Of a DNA stretch of 64,000 nucleotides, positions 30,371 through 41,781 are shown piece after piece (position 1 is the first letter of the stretch; each line of letters begins with the position of its first letter). A program made the translations under genes and the position numbers. This stretch comes from Sycon ciliatum (taxonomy: Eukaryota > Porifera > Calcarea > Leucosolenida > Sycettidae): the NCBI RefSeq assembly GCF_964019385.1, contig NC_088645.1, positions 43,848,173-43,912,172 on the forward strand, given 5' to 3'. The notes under the pieces were generated by a model that worked only from the letters and a program-made list of their open reading frames with translations, did no database searches and was not told the DNA's origin.

Positions 30371-31450
30371 AAAGACGACTATCCCGTACGCGAAATAGTT
30401 GAGAACTGCATCACGTCATCACGTGGACCTGACGGCAAGGACAACTGCGAGGAGGCCTCTTTCGGTACCCCTGACGGGAAGGAGAACTGCAGAAGTCGAC
30501 GAAGTCGAACGAGGAGGCCCCTTTCCGTACCCCGTACTGCAAAGTGCCATTGATGGATGCCTTTTGCACCTGGAACGACCCCTTAAACACTGTCGCGGCG
30601 ACTATCCCGTACGCGAAATAGTTGAGAACTGCTGACGTGGACCTTTTGCACCTGGAACGGCCCCGTAAACGCTGTCGTGTCGGCGGAGTGAATGTGCAGG
30701 GTGAAAAGAATTGCTGCAAAGACGTCCGATCTAGGCCTTTGGAGACATCGTCGGTGGACTGAATGCGCAGGGCGAAAAGAATTGCTGCAAAGACGTCCGC
30801 TCTAGGCCTTTGGAGACATCGTGGGAACTCCTTCCGGTACTATCAAACTGCTGACGTGGCCGTGGACATGTACATGGAGACATGGTGGGACTTCATGTAC
30901 ATGGATACATGGTGGGAATTCCTTCCGGCACCCCCGTGCCGCAAAGCCAGCGGTGGGGAAGGAGAAGTGTGCAGACGTGCAGGAAGACGAACGAGAAGGA
31001 ACCAGGACGAGCGAACAATGGCAGGACTAGCTGGACCGTAAGTAATAGCTGAATTGTGCATGACAACTTGACATCCTGGATTGATATCTGTTCGTTGCAA
31101 CCAACCTTCCGTCATTTTTCCTTTCTCTTTTTCTCTTGTATCTACTTTTTTTTTCCACAATATCCTTTAACATGTTATTCACAGTGGGTCCAATGTTATT
31201 AGGCATTTTGCCTGTTTTGATTTCCACTATAAATAAAGTATACAACAACAACATCCATGCGGCACTCGCCACTTGCCACTGCATATTTCTTGTCCACTAT
31301 GAATGTCTCTCCTCTGCTCCCAGTGTGTCCACGGCCCTGTTGCTGAATTGGCCCGATGAATCGAATGTCTTCCGCAACTGGAACGGCCCAGTAAACGCTG
31401 TCGCGTCGGCGACTGAATGCGCAGGAGGGAAAATATTGCTGCGAAGACGT
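30371..31450. repeat. Locally shuffled tandem duplications
   Basis: Several segments recur at short distance: GACTATCCCGTACGCGAAAT (30374 and 30600), AGAATTGCTGCAAAGACGTC (30709 and 30779), TGGAACGGCCC/AGTAAACGCTGTCG words (about 30650 and 31380) and GTACATGGA-ACATGGTGGGA (30870-30915). Nothing codes convincingly. Confidence 0.6.
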
Positions 31451-31499
31451 CTCCTCTAGACCACGGTAAGGCAACCCATTGATATGTTGCCAGTTACCT

Positions 31500-32030
31500 T
31501 CTACTAACACGTTATCAGGTGGAGAGTGTCTTGTACTCACGTTATCAGGTCGAGCGCGTATTGTAGTCACTCTCTCTATTCCTGTACTTCATTACGTTTA
31601 AGGTGTACGTATAACTTCTCAAAAAAATGTAATGGTCTACAGTCGTGTCGGAAGGGTACGGTGGGACTGTAGAACTGTTACATTCTAACACGTTATCACT
31701 ATATCAGGTCGAGAGCGTATTGTAGTCACTCTCTCTATTCCTGTACTTCATTACGTTTCAGGTGTACGTATAACTTTTCCCAAAAAATTAATGGTTTACG
31801 TCTTCAGATAGAGAGCGTATTGCACCCACTGTCTAGTCTCTGTAGTGCATTGAGATTTTGTTGATCGCACATGAAAATGGATACACAGACAAAGCAGGCC
31901 AAGTACATGGCGAGATGTCGCCAGAAGAACGTCTTCAGATAGAGAGCGTATTGCACCCACTGTCTGGTCGATTTTGTGGATCGCACATGAAATGGATACA
32001 CAGACAAAGCAGGCCAAGTACATGAGAGAG
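31500..32030. repeat. Two tandem duplications of about 100-150 bp
   Basis: GTCACTCTCTCTATTCCTGT with flanking sequence recurs at about 31568 and 31724. The segment containing CTTCAGATAGAGAGCGTATT and ACACAGACAAAGCAGGCCAA recurs at 31800-31910 and 31930-32020. Confidence 0.85.
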
Positions 32031-32073
32031 TGGACGATGTGCGGATCGACACGGCCTGCGGGTACTTCATTAA

Positions 32074-33096
32074 CCCTTTGCCGGTCTAACTCAATGTATG
32101 TGAGGGGTGATCACGCAAATACATGTACACACAACCAGCAATAACTCAAGAACCATGTGATGTAGGTATGGGTAAACCATATATTTTCAAAATCTGTATG
32201 TCTGAAGGTGTCCAGAAAATTCAAATATGACTAGGTCCAGGCAAGGATAGGGCCCATGGTAGCCCTTCAAGTTGAGAGAAAATACAATTGCGAATGAAAT
32301 ACACGAATATCACAGCACGAAGGGCATACCAAGTTCGTGATGGAGCGCTGAAGTCGTACGATAAACAATCAGGTAAGGGCTACGTCTTTACAAGAAATGT
32401 AGACTCTCTACAGTACCGCCATTGAACACCAACACCTCGCCATCGGCGATACGCCAGCAGCAGCAATTCCCATTCCACGATATCGCAGCTTCGGTTTGTT
32501 CATCTCAGGGCTGCTCGCGTCAGATTCACTCTCGCTCAGATGAGCACTCAGGCGCGAGCTTACGCATGCCGTGATTCTCACGGCCAGGCGAATCAGCTGA
32601 TCGCACCTGACGAGTCCTTGTGACAATCGCTGTCGCCGTGTCGGCAGCAAGAAGGCTTCCTGTCTGTTTGGAGAATTTTGTTTCTTTATTCGTGGACGAT
32701 ATATTTTTGAACTAGCAGGACTCAACGGAGCTCTTTTTCTCAACACACTACACTGCAAAACTTCCTGGGAGATCCAGCCTGGACGGGGGGGGGGGGGGGG
32801 TGTGTTACTGCTCTCAGAACGCTTGTCAAACACGGCCCCAAGAGATGCACTCGCATTCTCGAAATGCACGCATGGCGGATGGTCGTCTTTTCCAATTTCA
32901 ACAAACTTCAGTCGATCGATACGACAAAAATTTGTATGGTAGGCATGGTTGTTTTGTACATCGTCAGAAAGCCTTGGACCTCAGCTACGCGTAGCGCGCC
33001 ATTTTAGCTGTCTCCTAGCAACAAGACCCCCAAAAAATGAGAGCCAAACGTACCGATACTATAGTATCGGTTCGCTTATGGTAGACCGGTAAAGGG
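32074..33096. mobile_element. piggyBac-like non-autonomous element
   Basis: Terminal inverted repeats CCCTTTGCCGGTCTA and TAGACCGGTAAAGGG (one mismatch) are flanked by TTAA on both sides (32070-32073 and 33097-33100). CCCTTT after TTAA is characteristic of piggyBac ends. There is a minus-strand frame of 153 codons (32408-32869) with a Ser/Glu/Asp-rich stretch but no DDD transposase signature. A perfect 20-bp palindrome ACCGATACTATAGTATCGGT lies inside the right end (about 33053-33072). Confidence 0.8.
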
Positions 33097-33483
33097 TTAA
33101 AGTTACCCGTGACATAACTAGGATAAAAGTTAATCACTGCAAAGACATTGCCAAGCATGACAGCAGGGCACATCGCACGCAGCATCGCAGATCGTGTCGA
33201 ATTGCGCATCATAATATTGCAAAATTGCTCCTGTGCATGCAAGTGGATTTCATTGCACTTCTCAGTTTGGGAAATGCTCGATTATGACAATTCTGCGTGT
33301 GAGTGCACTAGCCCTGAACATACATGTAGGTGACCCGTTTGTGGTGTCTCATAGCTAGCCCTTTCCCAAAGATGCTGGCCACTTTTTTCGGAACTTTTCG
33401 TTGTTTAGGAAGAAATCGCAACTTTCGCAACTTTCTTCATTTTCCGGAACTATTTCGCAACTTCTCCGCAACCTTGGCGCAAT

Positions 33484-33619
33484 TGGCCCATGGCATCACA
33501 ACCAAGTTGCCATGGCATCACAACCAAGTTGCCATGGCATCACAACCAAGTTGCCATGGCATCACAACCAAGTTGCCATGGCATCACAACCAAGTTGCCA
33601 TGGCATCACAACCAAGTTG
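33484..33619. repeat. 22-bp tandem repeat, six copies
   Basis: Unit TTGCCATGGCATCACAACCA plus AG, essentially perfect, placed between the hAT left end and the LINE ORF1. It may be the LINE's 5' UTR or promoter repeat, or belong to the hAT. Confidence 0.92.
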
Positions 33620-33658
33620 TACGTGTAGGAGTAGGATGGAAATTTTCTAGCTCCAACT

Positions 33659-34648
33659 TTGGCTGATTTTTTCTTGTTTTCATACGGGTTCGCCATGCCC
33701 ATGTCAACCAGGTCTAAAGAAAGCGGAGAAGATAGCTCTAGTACGACCCCGATTGCCCAAAGTGGTTCTCCGAGCACTGGTATGGACGGTTCTGTTGACG
33801 TCACGCCTTTATTTGGCGAAAACGACTCTTCTGGATGCCAAATTGATGTGGCCTCGTCTAACTTGCCTGCTAACCGTAAGTGCTCATGCATGTGTCATGA
33901 CCATAGATGTTGCGGTGGCGAATCTTTCATGGGGATCATGAGTAGTTTGATCAATTAATGGGCTGCCATGAAAGAAGCTGTTGTTGACAACAATTCCCTG
34001 AGAATCGAAGTGGCGGCACTCAGGGAGGAAGTTCAGAAAATGCGTACGAGTACATGTACCCCAACAGGCCAGTCCACGTCCTCCACGGCCACATCAGTGA
34101 TCAACCCACGCACATCTGACTCAGGGCCGCCTGCTACTCACAATTCGTATTCAAATGCTTGCACCTCAGGGGTTACAACTGACACAAGTACACCACGCGA
34201 GCCAACATGTGATCCCGTATCAGTCGAACCTGAGTGGGAGGACGTTGAACGGAGAAAACCGCGAAACCCTGCACGCACGTTGGCAAATAAGACTACCACT
34301 GCCAGCCGTGAAGTAGCACACAAGCCAGGCCAGTCCACTGTCACCTCGTATTATCAGCACAAACCTAAAGCTCCTGCAAGTTTTCGTGGAGCCCCTCGGA
34401 TAAAATGCCGCGCAATTCACCTTAGCAATGTCCACATGGGATGCAGTGCTGATTCCATAGTAGGCTGGTGCGAGAAAAAAGACCTGCCAGTCATGAAGTG
34501 CAGTGTGTCAGAATCCCGGTACTTCGGACTGGCGTACGCACATGTCGTGATCCCAGCAGATCAAATCGACAAAGCCCTGCAGGAAGACTTCTGGCCAGCG
34601 TGGAGATTCGCCTTGGACAAGATAGCTTCAGCTTCAGCCGCATCATGA
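33659..34648 (+). pseudogene. LINE ORF1 protein
   Basis: One frame throughout, interrupted by a TAA at 33956-33958. The first ATG gives MADFF; a later one near 33695 gives MPMSTRSKES. Features: a Ser/Thr-rich start, a Cys/His cluster (CSCMCHDHRCC), a short coiled-coil after the nonsense codon (LRIEVAALREEVQKM), a long disordered part and a C-terminal RNA-binding-like domain (IHLSNVHMGCSADSIVGW). ORF1 proteins of this type coat LINE RNA. Confidence 0.7.
34645..34648 (+). promoter_or_regulatory. ATGA stop-start overlap between ORF1 and ORF2
   Basis: The ORF1 stop TGA (34646-34648) overlaps an ATG (34645-34647) that opens ORF2, implying coupled termination-reinitiation, a known mode of ORF2 translation in some LINEs. 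Confidence 0.75.
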
Positions 34649-37499
34649 ATGCCAACACCCCACTAAACCCTAATGCAATCCCATTCCATCCTAGACCACA
34701 CACCCCTAATTTAGCCCCTTTATCAAACAGCAACAACGGCCTTAGTCTTAATCTTAGAGTAGCGTTCCTCAATGTGTGCCACCTTCTTAATAAAAAGCAT
34801 GAAGTTGAGGATTTCATACGATCTCAAAACATTGACATCATGATACTGACGGAAACCTTTCTATCTAGCTCTACCGCAGACAGCTTGCTCAGCATACCTA
34901 ACCATGCACTTTTCCGGAGGGATCGTCCCAGTCATGGAGGTGGCCTAGCAGCCTATGTCCACAATCGCTTTCAAGCGCAAGTGGTGGGAGACCACACCAA
35001 CATAGAACTTTTGCTACTGGAGATCAGAAGTCATCGAAACCGGATTCTCCTAGGAGGAGTGTATCGACCTCCAGGCACGCCAGTACAATTTTGGCAGGAC
35101 TTGTCCAACGCAGTTGACACAGCAGCGGCGTCAATGCCATCGTCCCTGCTGATTTTAACGGGCGACTTCAATGTCGACGTAAGCCGGCGCCAAGCCCCTC
35201 AGCTCGACAATTTACATCGCTTCTGCGACCAGTTCAATATCAGCAACAAGGTGCAGGACACTACCCGCATTGCCCCCCCCCCCCCCACGGCAGCAGAACA
35301 ACACTGGATCTCGCCCTAGCTTTGGATGGAGCGATAACCTCCTGCACGTTTCTCCCTTGTACCATAAGCGACCACTTTGCAGTCGTAATTGACCTACCTT
35401 TCAAGTGCACTGTGGAACCTCCTGCTGTCAAGTGCGGTCGTAACCTAGCAAGGATCGATATGAACCGATTCGCTCATGACTTGCATCATTGTGACCTGGA
35501 GAATTTTTCAACCGTTCAGACTGTGGATGCCATGTAGTATTCTTGGACTGACAAGATTGTTTCCGTTTTGGACGAGCACGCTCCTGTCCGAACGTATCGG
35601 CCTAAATCTTCCTCCCGCACGCCCTGTCCTTGGAAATTACCTGCCCTCCACGACGCTATTCTACTTCGCAACGCAGCACATCGTCGCTGGCGAGCCTCGC
35701 CGACTGACATGGATCTGCGAACTGTATTCACATCAGCACGAGCCGAGGCTAAGCGAATGTCCCGACGCCTCAAGGCCCAGTATTACAAGAATCTTCTCAC
35801 ACGGAGTCAGGCAAATGCGCGCCTCACTTGGAAGACAATAAACGAGCTCAGTGGCCGGACCAAAACTTCCACTCCACCCTCTGTCAGTATAGCAGCACTC
35901 AGCGAGCAATTCAGTGGAGTAGTCTCCGATCCAAGTAGACCTGTGCAGCTATCCTTACCTTGTGGTCCGTCACCACGGGAACCTTTGCGGGAATTCCAGG
36001 CCACTAGTGTTGAGGAGGTATTCACCTTTCTCGTGAGACTCGATGCTCGTAAAGCTGAGGGCAGCGACAGTATTCCGGCATTCATCCTGAAGCATTGTGC
36101 AGCAGCCCTCGCCCCGTCGCTATCCATATTAATTAATGCATCCCTTTCGTCTGGCATTGTGCCCGTCTCCCTGAAGATTGCAAATGTTCGACCCCTATTT
36201 AAGTCTGGTGACAAGAACGCATCTCGCAATTACCGTCCCATATCTTTGCTGCCAATAGCATCGAAGATCTTGGAGAAGATAGTCCACAAACGCCTGTGTG
36301 ACTTCTTACAAACCCATTCACTTTTGCCCGCCAATCAGTTTGCGTACCGGCCACAACACTCCACGGAAGATGCCTTGACCTTGGCCATGGACCGCTATCT
36401 GTCGTCAGCAGACCACCAGCTACATACTGGCGCAGTACTAGTGGACATGAGCAAGGCATTCGATAAAGTACGGCACCAGCTCATGATCCAAGATTTGTTT
36501 GCTTTGGGTGTATCTTCGACTGTTTTGCGTTGGTTTGCGAGCTACTTCACGGACCGTCGACAGAGAGTAGTTCTGGCGAGTGGAGAGTGCTCGGGCCTAA
36601 CTGCATGCGAGTGTGGAGTCCCTCAGGGTAGTGTACTGGGTCCTTTGCTGTTTTCACTATATACCATGGACGTCCATAGCGTCACCAGCCCAGCACACTC
36701 CCAGCTGTTTGCGGATGACATCCTTCTCGACACCGCAAGCAGATCCGTAGCAACCCTAAATCAAGTCTTATCAGTTGCTGTGTCAAACTTGGCTCACTAC
36801 CTACACGGGAAAGACCTGGTTTTAAACCCTTACAAGACGCAGGTCTTAGCCATTGAGGCATCACGCTGTAGTACCCTGGAACTCAACGTTAACTGCAACG
36901 GGACGCCTCTCACCCAGACCACCACTGCTCGCTTTCTGGGCCTACAGATCGATTCCTGTCTTCGGTGGGATGCGCAGGTCTCCAGCATAGTACGTAAAAC
37001 TTCCCAGAAGCTAACCACCGTGAGAACCATCCGCCCGTCGCTATCTGAACGCCAGTCGCTCCTCTTCTATTCTGCCCTTATACTTCCTGACATGCTTTAT
37101 GGATCAAACGCGTTCTTCTCTGCCCTCACGGCTCAGCAGCGGCACCAGCTCACTGTCCTCGACAAGCGATGTGTTCGCTGCGTAGCCAATCTGCCCTTCC
37201 CGTCCCATACCACTCCTATATACACTCGCCTTTCCCTGACCCCTGTAATTGAACGTGCCAAATGCAAACTCCGTTTCCTTATGCACTGTGTCCACACCAG
37301 CAGCATCAGCCCTCTTCTGAAAGATAGAGTAGCCCTCCAACCTCCCAGTAACACCCGTGGCAATGACAATTGCAAATACGTTGTTCCGCTAACTCGGCGA
37401 ACATCTGGCGACAGCCGACCATTGGTTTCCGTCGTGAAGCTTTGGAACACCCTGCCACAGGACCTCACGTCCGCTCGTCGTCCAACACCGTTTAAATAA
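34645..37499 (+). pseudogene. LINE ORF2: endonuclease-reverse transcriptase
   Basis: Endonuclease: LRVAFLNVCHL, LTETF, RDRPSHGGGLAAYV, GGVYRPPGT, LTGDFNVDV and, after a frameshift in a C-homopolymer (35275-35287), ISDHFAV. A TAG at 35535-35537 then interrupts the frame. RT (35568-37499): NYRPISLLPIASKILE, QFAYRPQHST, VLVDMSKAFD, GVPQGSVLGPLLF and LFADD (catalytic). The C-terminal domain includes SALILPDMLYGSN and KLWNTLPQDL. The stop TAA follows TPFK, earlier than usual for the family, perhaps another nonsense change. Inactive copy. Confidence 0.9.
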
Positions 37500-38119
37500 A
37501 AGATTGCTGAAAGTGTTTTTCTACTCTCTCTCTACTTGACTGTTTTCTCATTTTCGCAAGTGAAGCTTTATCGAGCCACACTTTTTATTCTATCGCCATC
37601 ATAATATTGGGCATCAATGCCCGTTTGGTTTGCGATGTAAAATAAAACTTCAAACAAACAAGCATGGGGTCAAAAGGTCAAGTCACCAACTACATGTTGC
37701 ATTGTTGGACAAATACATACTCGTGCTCGCTCATTTCTCGCCTGCCTTCAGGCTCATTTCTGAGAAACAGTAGATCAACGGTAGTTACGATAATTATGTG
37801 CATTCCCTTTTCCGTGCACTGTAATGATGTACATGTACATGTAGGATACATGCAACAGGCTACTGACAATGTGTAAAGTGGTGGTTCACAGCAGGAAGGG
37901 GTGTACGAGTTTGCTGTTGCCGCATCGCTGCATTTCTGCTATTTCTGCTCCCTGTTTTGTAGGTTTTGCACAAGAACTCTCCAATTTTGAGTTGCGATAT
38001 TGGCAACTTTTGAGCTTTTTCTCAAAATATGGATGCGATTTCAGCATCTAGCACTTGTTTTGGCACGGTTGCGAAAAGCATAAATTGCGAAAAACTATGG
38101 CATCTTTGGGAAAGGGCTA

Positions 38120-38946
38120 CTCATAGCCTACCTCACGACCCTCTGCTTTCTTTCTTCATCACTTGTATCTTGCAGGTATATCATCCCGTGACGACCACAT
38201 TGAAGTCTGAATTTGAAGTGTGAAGATGCTTCAGCAACCACATCGTACTTTTCCATTGCTTTCATTGTGCTTCTACTGTGCATGTGTGTAACTTGTGGGG
38301 TAAACATGTGATGACATTGTATGCTGGCGACACGGTCAGATGTTGTCCATGCGTCTAACGTACACCTGCATGTTATGCATTGAAAAGGATTTGCCACTTG
38401 CGATCCTGGGACGAGTATCAGGTCAGCTTTGTCCTGTGTGGGCTGTATCAGATTGCTGTTCACTTCTCTATCTGTTGGATGTGTGACTTTCTGCAAGTTT
38501 CTGGTGTATGATGGCCACTTCCTTGGCTGTCACTTTGTATGATATTACATTCTGTGTTCGCTGCTTCCATGGCGTGGTCTGCAAACTGCAATCCTTGGGC
38601 AAATGTCATGTTTGCTATGTTGTGCTTTGGCCGTCAGCTTGTCTACACGCTGTAGTTGAATTATTTTTGTTTCACAACTGACTTCCTCAAGTACGGTGGC
38701 CACTGCTTTGCATGGCATTATATATGAAGAATTTCCTGTTTGTGTCGTGTGGATGTGCGTGGCCACGTGTGTGTGCCGTGTGCATACGCATATTTGTGTA
38801 TCTGTGTGCGGGGTAGCGAGGCGGGGAGGGCTGGTATGTATCAGTGTGTTATTGCAGTCTCATGGCTGCATACAGTACATCGCGCGCGTGGTCATCATGT
38901 TAACCTTCGGGGTTGGGGTGGGGAGGGAACGGAAAAAGAACTGAAA
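38120..38946. other. No gene recognised
   Basis: Ordinary intergenic sequence with GTGTG-rich words around 38750-38830. Confidence 0.5.
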
Positions 38947-39378
38947 TTATCCATATAAAACGCTCTGTGAGCGGTTCTGAAAAACCTTTACTGGTACTGC
39001 CCCGTCGTAAAAGTAAGAAATTAGAACTGGCCCATTGTCCCCCCAAATGCGAACTGATCCACCTAAATCGCGAATGACGGGACCCGAACGCACCAGTAGC
39101 ACGAGGTTCCTACCTGTGGATGCAGATGGGGACGTTGGTCCGGACTATAGGCCATATACTGTACTAGCGGTAGGTGGTGTTACCCTATGATAATTGCTGT
39201 CCTGTGCCCTCCCGACCTCGTGCTACTGGTGCGTTCGGGTCCCGTCATTCGCGATTTAGGTGGATCAGTTCGCATTTGGGGGGACAATGGGCCAGTTCTA
39301 ATTTCTTACTTTTACGACGGGGCAGTACCAGTAAAGGTTTTCCAGAACCGCTCACAGAGCGTTTTTTATATGGATAAT
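38947..39378. repeat. Palindrome with 160-bp arms
   Basis: Arms 38947-39106 and 39216-39378 are inverted copies with very few differences around a 109-bp spacer. The right arm is continuous with a minus-strand LINE relic (39245-39661), so the left arm appears to be an inverted duplicate of that relic's end. Confidence 0.85.
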
Positions 39379-39661
39379 AAGAAATTGCGCTAAAGCCATA
39401 TCGGGTGTTAGCGGGGGGCAGAACAAGAGCAGCAGAGACCTGGTCACGGGTGATGGCTGCAGTGCGAGCACCATGGGCGCGCAAGGTAAAGCGGTCTCGC
39501 AGAAGAGGACTAGCAAGTCCATTCAGGCAGCGGTAAACAAATACATAGGTTTTGAAGTTGAGGCGTTTCTCAAGGGCGTATAAGTTAGTATGACTGTATA
39601 GAAGAGTGGTGGGAGTCGTGAAGTTCGTGCGACCATCAAACAAACCTACTATGCGGTACAC
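39245..39661 (-). pseudogene. LINE reverse transcriptase C-terminal fragment
   Basis: Minus frame of 138 codons: LYSHTNLYALEKRLNFKTYV, FVYRCLNGLASPLL and LVLPPANTRYGFSAISYYP match the common C-terminal region of CR1/Jockey/Rex-like RTs (L..RR.K...Y..C.NGL.P..L). Only this part remains. Confidence 0.65.
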
Positions 39662-39682
39662 TTCATACCCGTCTACACAACG

Positions 39683-40534
39683 ATGGGTTCGTTCACGGTG
39701 TTGAAGGACGTCCTACCAACCCATCATTTAAGTCATGTAATCTACAACTTTGAATGCCGGAATTGTGCTAGCCGGTATGTTGGTAGGACTGTTCAGCACC
39801 TGAGCGAACGCATCAAGCAACACACTCCTTTACACATTACCCCACGTAGCGCACAACTGGAGCGTCCCACGCGGGGAAGACCCCGTAAACAACCACTACC
39901 TCCGCCAACACAGGACCCAGCGTCCCACTCAGCAAGTCCACTATTGGCTCCCGTGGCCATGACCAAGTCACTCCCTCCACCAGCGGAGGTGGATGTGGCT
40001 TTGGCGACGCCACGTGTGTTGCATGCAGACACGTTTGCGTCATCATCGCTTGCTGCATCACCGGCAGAGACGACAACAATACCTACCTCAATATCAACGA
40101 GACCCAGAAGAACAACTGCGAATTACACCATGACCTATTTCAGTACGGAAGTACAGAGCCAACGGAATGCACAACAGGAGCGTGAGACAAGGGATGGGAG
40201 GAGACGGGACCTGATTGCTCCAAGGCAGGACGTCGTTGAGGAGGATTCGACCAGTGAGTCCAGTGAGTCCGGTGAGTGTGAGAGCGAGAATGATTGTGTG
40301 AGTAAGAGTGGGTGCGAGCGTGTGTTTTCTAGTAGGAAGTCATCAGTGTGTAAGCATCTTGTATCTCGTCCTGATTGCTGCAAGGTGTATTCTGATTCTT
40401 CTTTTTCTGTTTTGTGCCGTGCTCGTCATGGTTATAAGTTGCAGTTGAGTGTGTTAGAAGCTGTTTGTCAACGTATTCATAAGCCTAATTCGTGTGTCCA
40501 GAAGGACAGCATTATTCGTTTGAAATTGTTCTAG
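39683..40534 (+). CDS. PLE GIY-YIG endonuclease and C-terminus (partial)
   Basis: 283 residues, open to the 5' truncation. GIY-YIG core: HVIYNFECRNCASRYVGRT then LSERIKQHTP (Tyr, Y-V-G-R and Arg conserved), near residues 18-50, which nicks target DNA in PLEs. A low-complexity Pro/Ser/Thr and acidic insert follows. The end (HLVSRPDCC...FSVLCRARHG, LQLSVLEAVCQRIHKP, LKLF) matches the family C-terminus. The RT domain is absent. Confidence 0.8.
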   Translation: MGSFTVLKDVLPTHHLSHVIYNFECRNCASRYVGRTVQHLSERIKQHTPLHITPRSAQLERPTRGRPRKQPLPPPTQDPASHSASPLLAPVAMTKSLPPPAEVDVALATPRVLHADTFASSSLAASPAETTTIPTSISTRPRRTTANYTMTYFSTEVQSQRNAQQERETRDGRRRDLIAPRQDVVEEDSTSESSESGECESENDCVSKSGCERVFSSRKSSVCKHLVSRPDCCKVYSDSSFSVLCRARHGYKLQLSVLEAVCQRIHKPNSCVQKDSIIRLKLF

Positions 40535-40750
40535 TAGCAGCTTGTTCTGTTTGTTTGGCCCTGGTTGGCCATGGTGTCATATCTTGTGTCACAGTATACT
40601 AGTAGTCTTTACAAGTTCGTTAAGTGCTTTCGCAGTTTTTCCTGTTATTACCTTAGTGCTAGGATTATCATTTTCATAGGTGTTGTTTCTTCTCACTCCA
40701 TTTCTCTTTATTAGTATCTTTCTGGATTGTCTTTCATTAGTACAACGTAG

Positions 40751-40785
40751 CTTCCTGAGGAGTGTTGTGCGAAAACTAGTTCTAA
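40751..40785 (+). ncRNA. Hammerhead-like motif in PLE 3' UTR
   Basis: CTGAGGA, a short imperfect stem II, GAAA, then the palindromic stem III AACTAGTT and C. Stem I pairs CTT with AAG after one mismatch. Probably weakened. Confidence 0.45.
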
Positions 40786-40971
40786 GTACGATTTTTTGTT
40801 CATCATTTTCTCCATATCACATTTCTTCTTTCTTCCATGTTCTTCACTGCCTTCGTATCCACTCGTTTTTTGAATACAATAAAAGCCTTTGTGAAATGTC
40901 GGTTCAGCTCGTTCTGTTGATTGCAATTCTAAAACTATTGTCGCCTCGACGCCTTTTTACATTATTTCAGA

Positions 40972-41781
40972 TTGAGGTACACACAAAATCAGATAGATTT
41001 GCTGAATGCTGTGCTGAGGAAACGTTTCTACTGCCGTAATGTCGCGTATAACGTTTCATTTCTGACACGGTGTCTGAACACTGGTGTCTGTCCCTGTGGT
41101 GTTCAGAAACGCGTTCAGAAGACCAAGGCCTATCATTCCTTATCAATAGAGAGAGTATTTCTCAAAGATGATATTGCCAGGTCGCGTGACTCTTTGTCCA
41201 ATGCCCGCGTCCAGTTTAAGTACTTATATGACCGTGCGCGTTCGTTTTTGTCTACCCATGACTTCCTACGCTTCTCGCTGCTCTTATCCGAAAACGATGA
41301 TAGACAACGGATACGACTGATCGCTAAGTATGACAAGACCTTCACCTGGCTTCGAAAGAAAATATATGGCCAGGTTACCTTCAATCCAAACAGCATCATC
41401 AACCTGTCAACCTTGGAATTGACTGATGTGCAAAAAGAACTCCTTTCCCGCGGAACAGACTTCGGAATTCCGCCTTCTTGTAACAACAAAGAAATCGTCA
41501 TGACAGAATTTGAACTGTTTTACAGGAAACTATTATGCTTTTCGCCGATTTCCGAGGCTCAACAGTCGGTGTGCGCAGCTAAACTTAGAGCAGAGGCTGA
41601 AGAGCATTCCGAACAATTACCAGACCGAAGTTCTTTCTCATTATCTCGCGAGCATCTCAAAGCCCGTAAAGAATTGCGAGCGAATAAGGACATCATCATA
41701 ACCAGACCTGACAACGGTCGTGCTACAGTCATTATGAACAAAGCTGACTATGTTGACAAAATGATTATTAGTATCTCCTAG
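40972..41781 (+). pseudogene. PLE ORF, N-terminal part
   Basis: 269 codons: a Cys-containing start, a helical region, INLSTLELTDVQKELLSRGTD (the N..TL.LT..E..LL.RG..F signature), EFELFYRKLL and DIIITRPDNGRATVIMNKAD (the D-I-V-I-x-x-P-D-K/N-G-x-x-x-V motif opening the PLE RT). It stops at the point where the retrozyme-like insertion begins; the catalytic RT is not present. Confidence 0.8.

Larger units (their letters stand above)
33630..37660 (+). mobile_element. Two-ORF non-LTR retrotransposon (CR1/Jockey-type)
   Basis: ORF1 and ORF2 (endonuclease + RT) with a 3' UTR ending in AAATAAAACTTCAAACAAAC. Nearly full length but with at least two nonsense mutations and one homopolymer frameshift. 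It lies within a hAT-like element, so the insertion order is hAT first. The LINE boundaries are approximate. Confidence 0.8.
33356..38119. mobile_element. hAT-like transposon carrying a LINE
   Basis: Twenty-base terminal inverted repeats (TAGCCCTTTCCCAAAGATGC and its inverse at 38100-38119) are flanked by an identical 8-bp duplication CTCATAGC (33348-33355 and 38120-38127), as hAT elements make. Only the outer few hundred bases appear to be hAT sequence; no hAT transposase is present. The interior is a separate LINE. Confidence 0.8.
39665..40970 (+). mobile_element. Penelope-like element, 3' half
   Basis: Starts within the GIY-YIG endonuclease and continues to a 3' UTR with a hammerhead-like motif (40751-40785) and a terminal block shared with other PLE 3' ends here (TTGCAATTCTAAAACTATTG, CTCGACG). 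It is followed immediately by the N-terminal part of a PLE ORF, a head-to-tail arrangement common for this group. Confidence 0.75.

Noticed and set aside
32408-32869. Host protein-coding gene on the minus strand
   Set aside because: It lies wholly inside a piggyBac-like non-autonomous element, has a frame crossing a C/G homopolymer and shows no domain.
33484-33619. CRISPR-like array
   Set aside because: Perfect head-to-tail 22-bp units with no spacers in an animal genome.
40895-41039. Hydrophobic frame (MSVQLVLLIAILKLLSPRR) as a small membrane protein
   Set aside because: The same DNA block recurs in other PLE 3' ends (46291, 46792) with (ATT)n directly after it, so it is a non-coding 3' terminal sequence.
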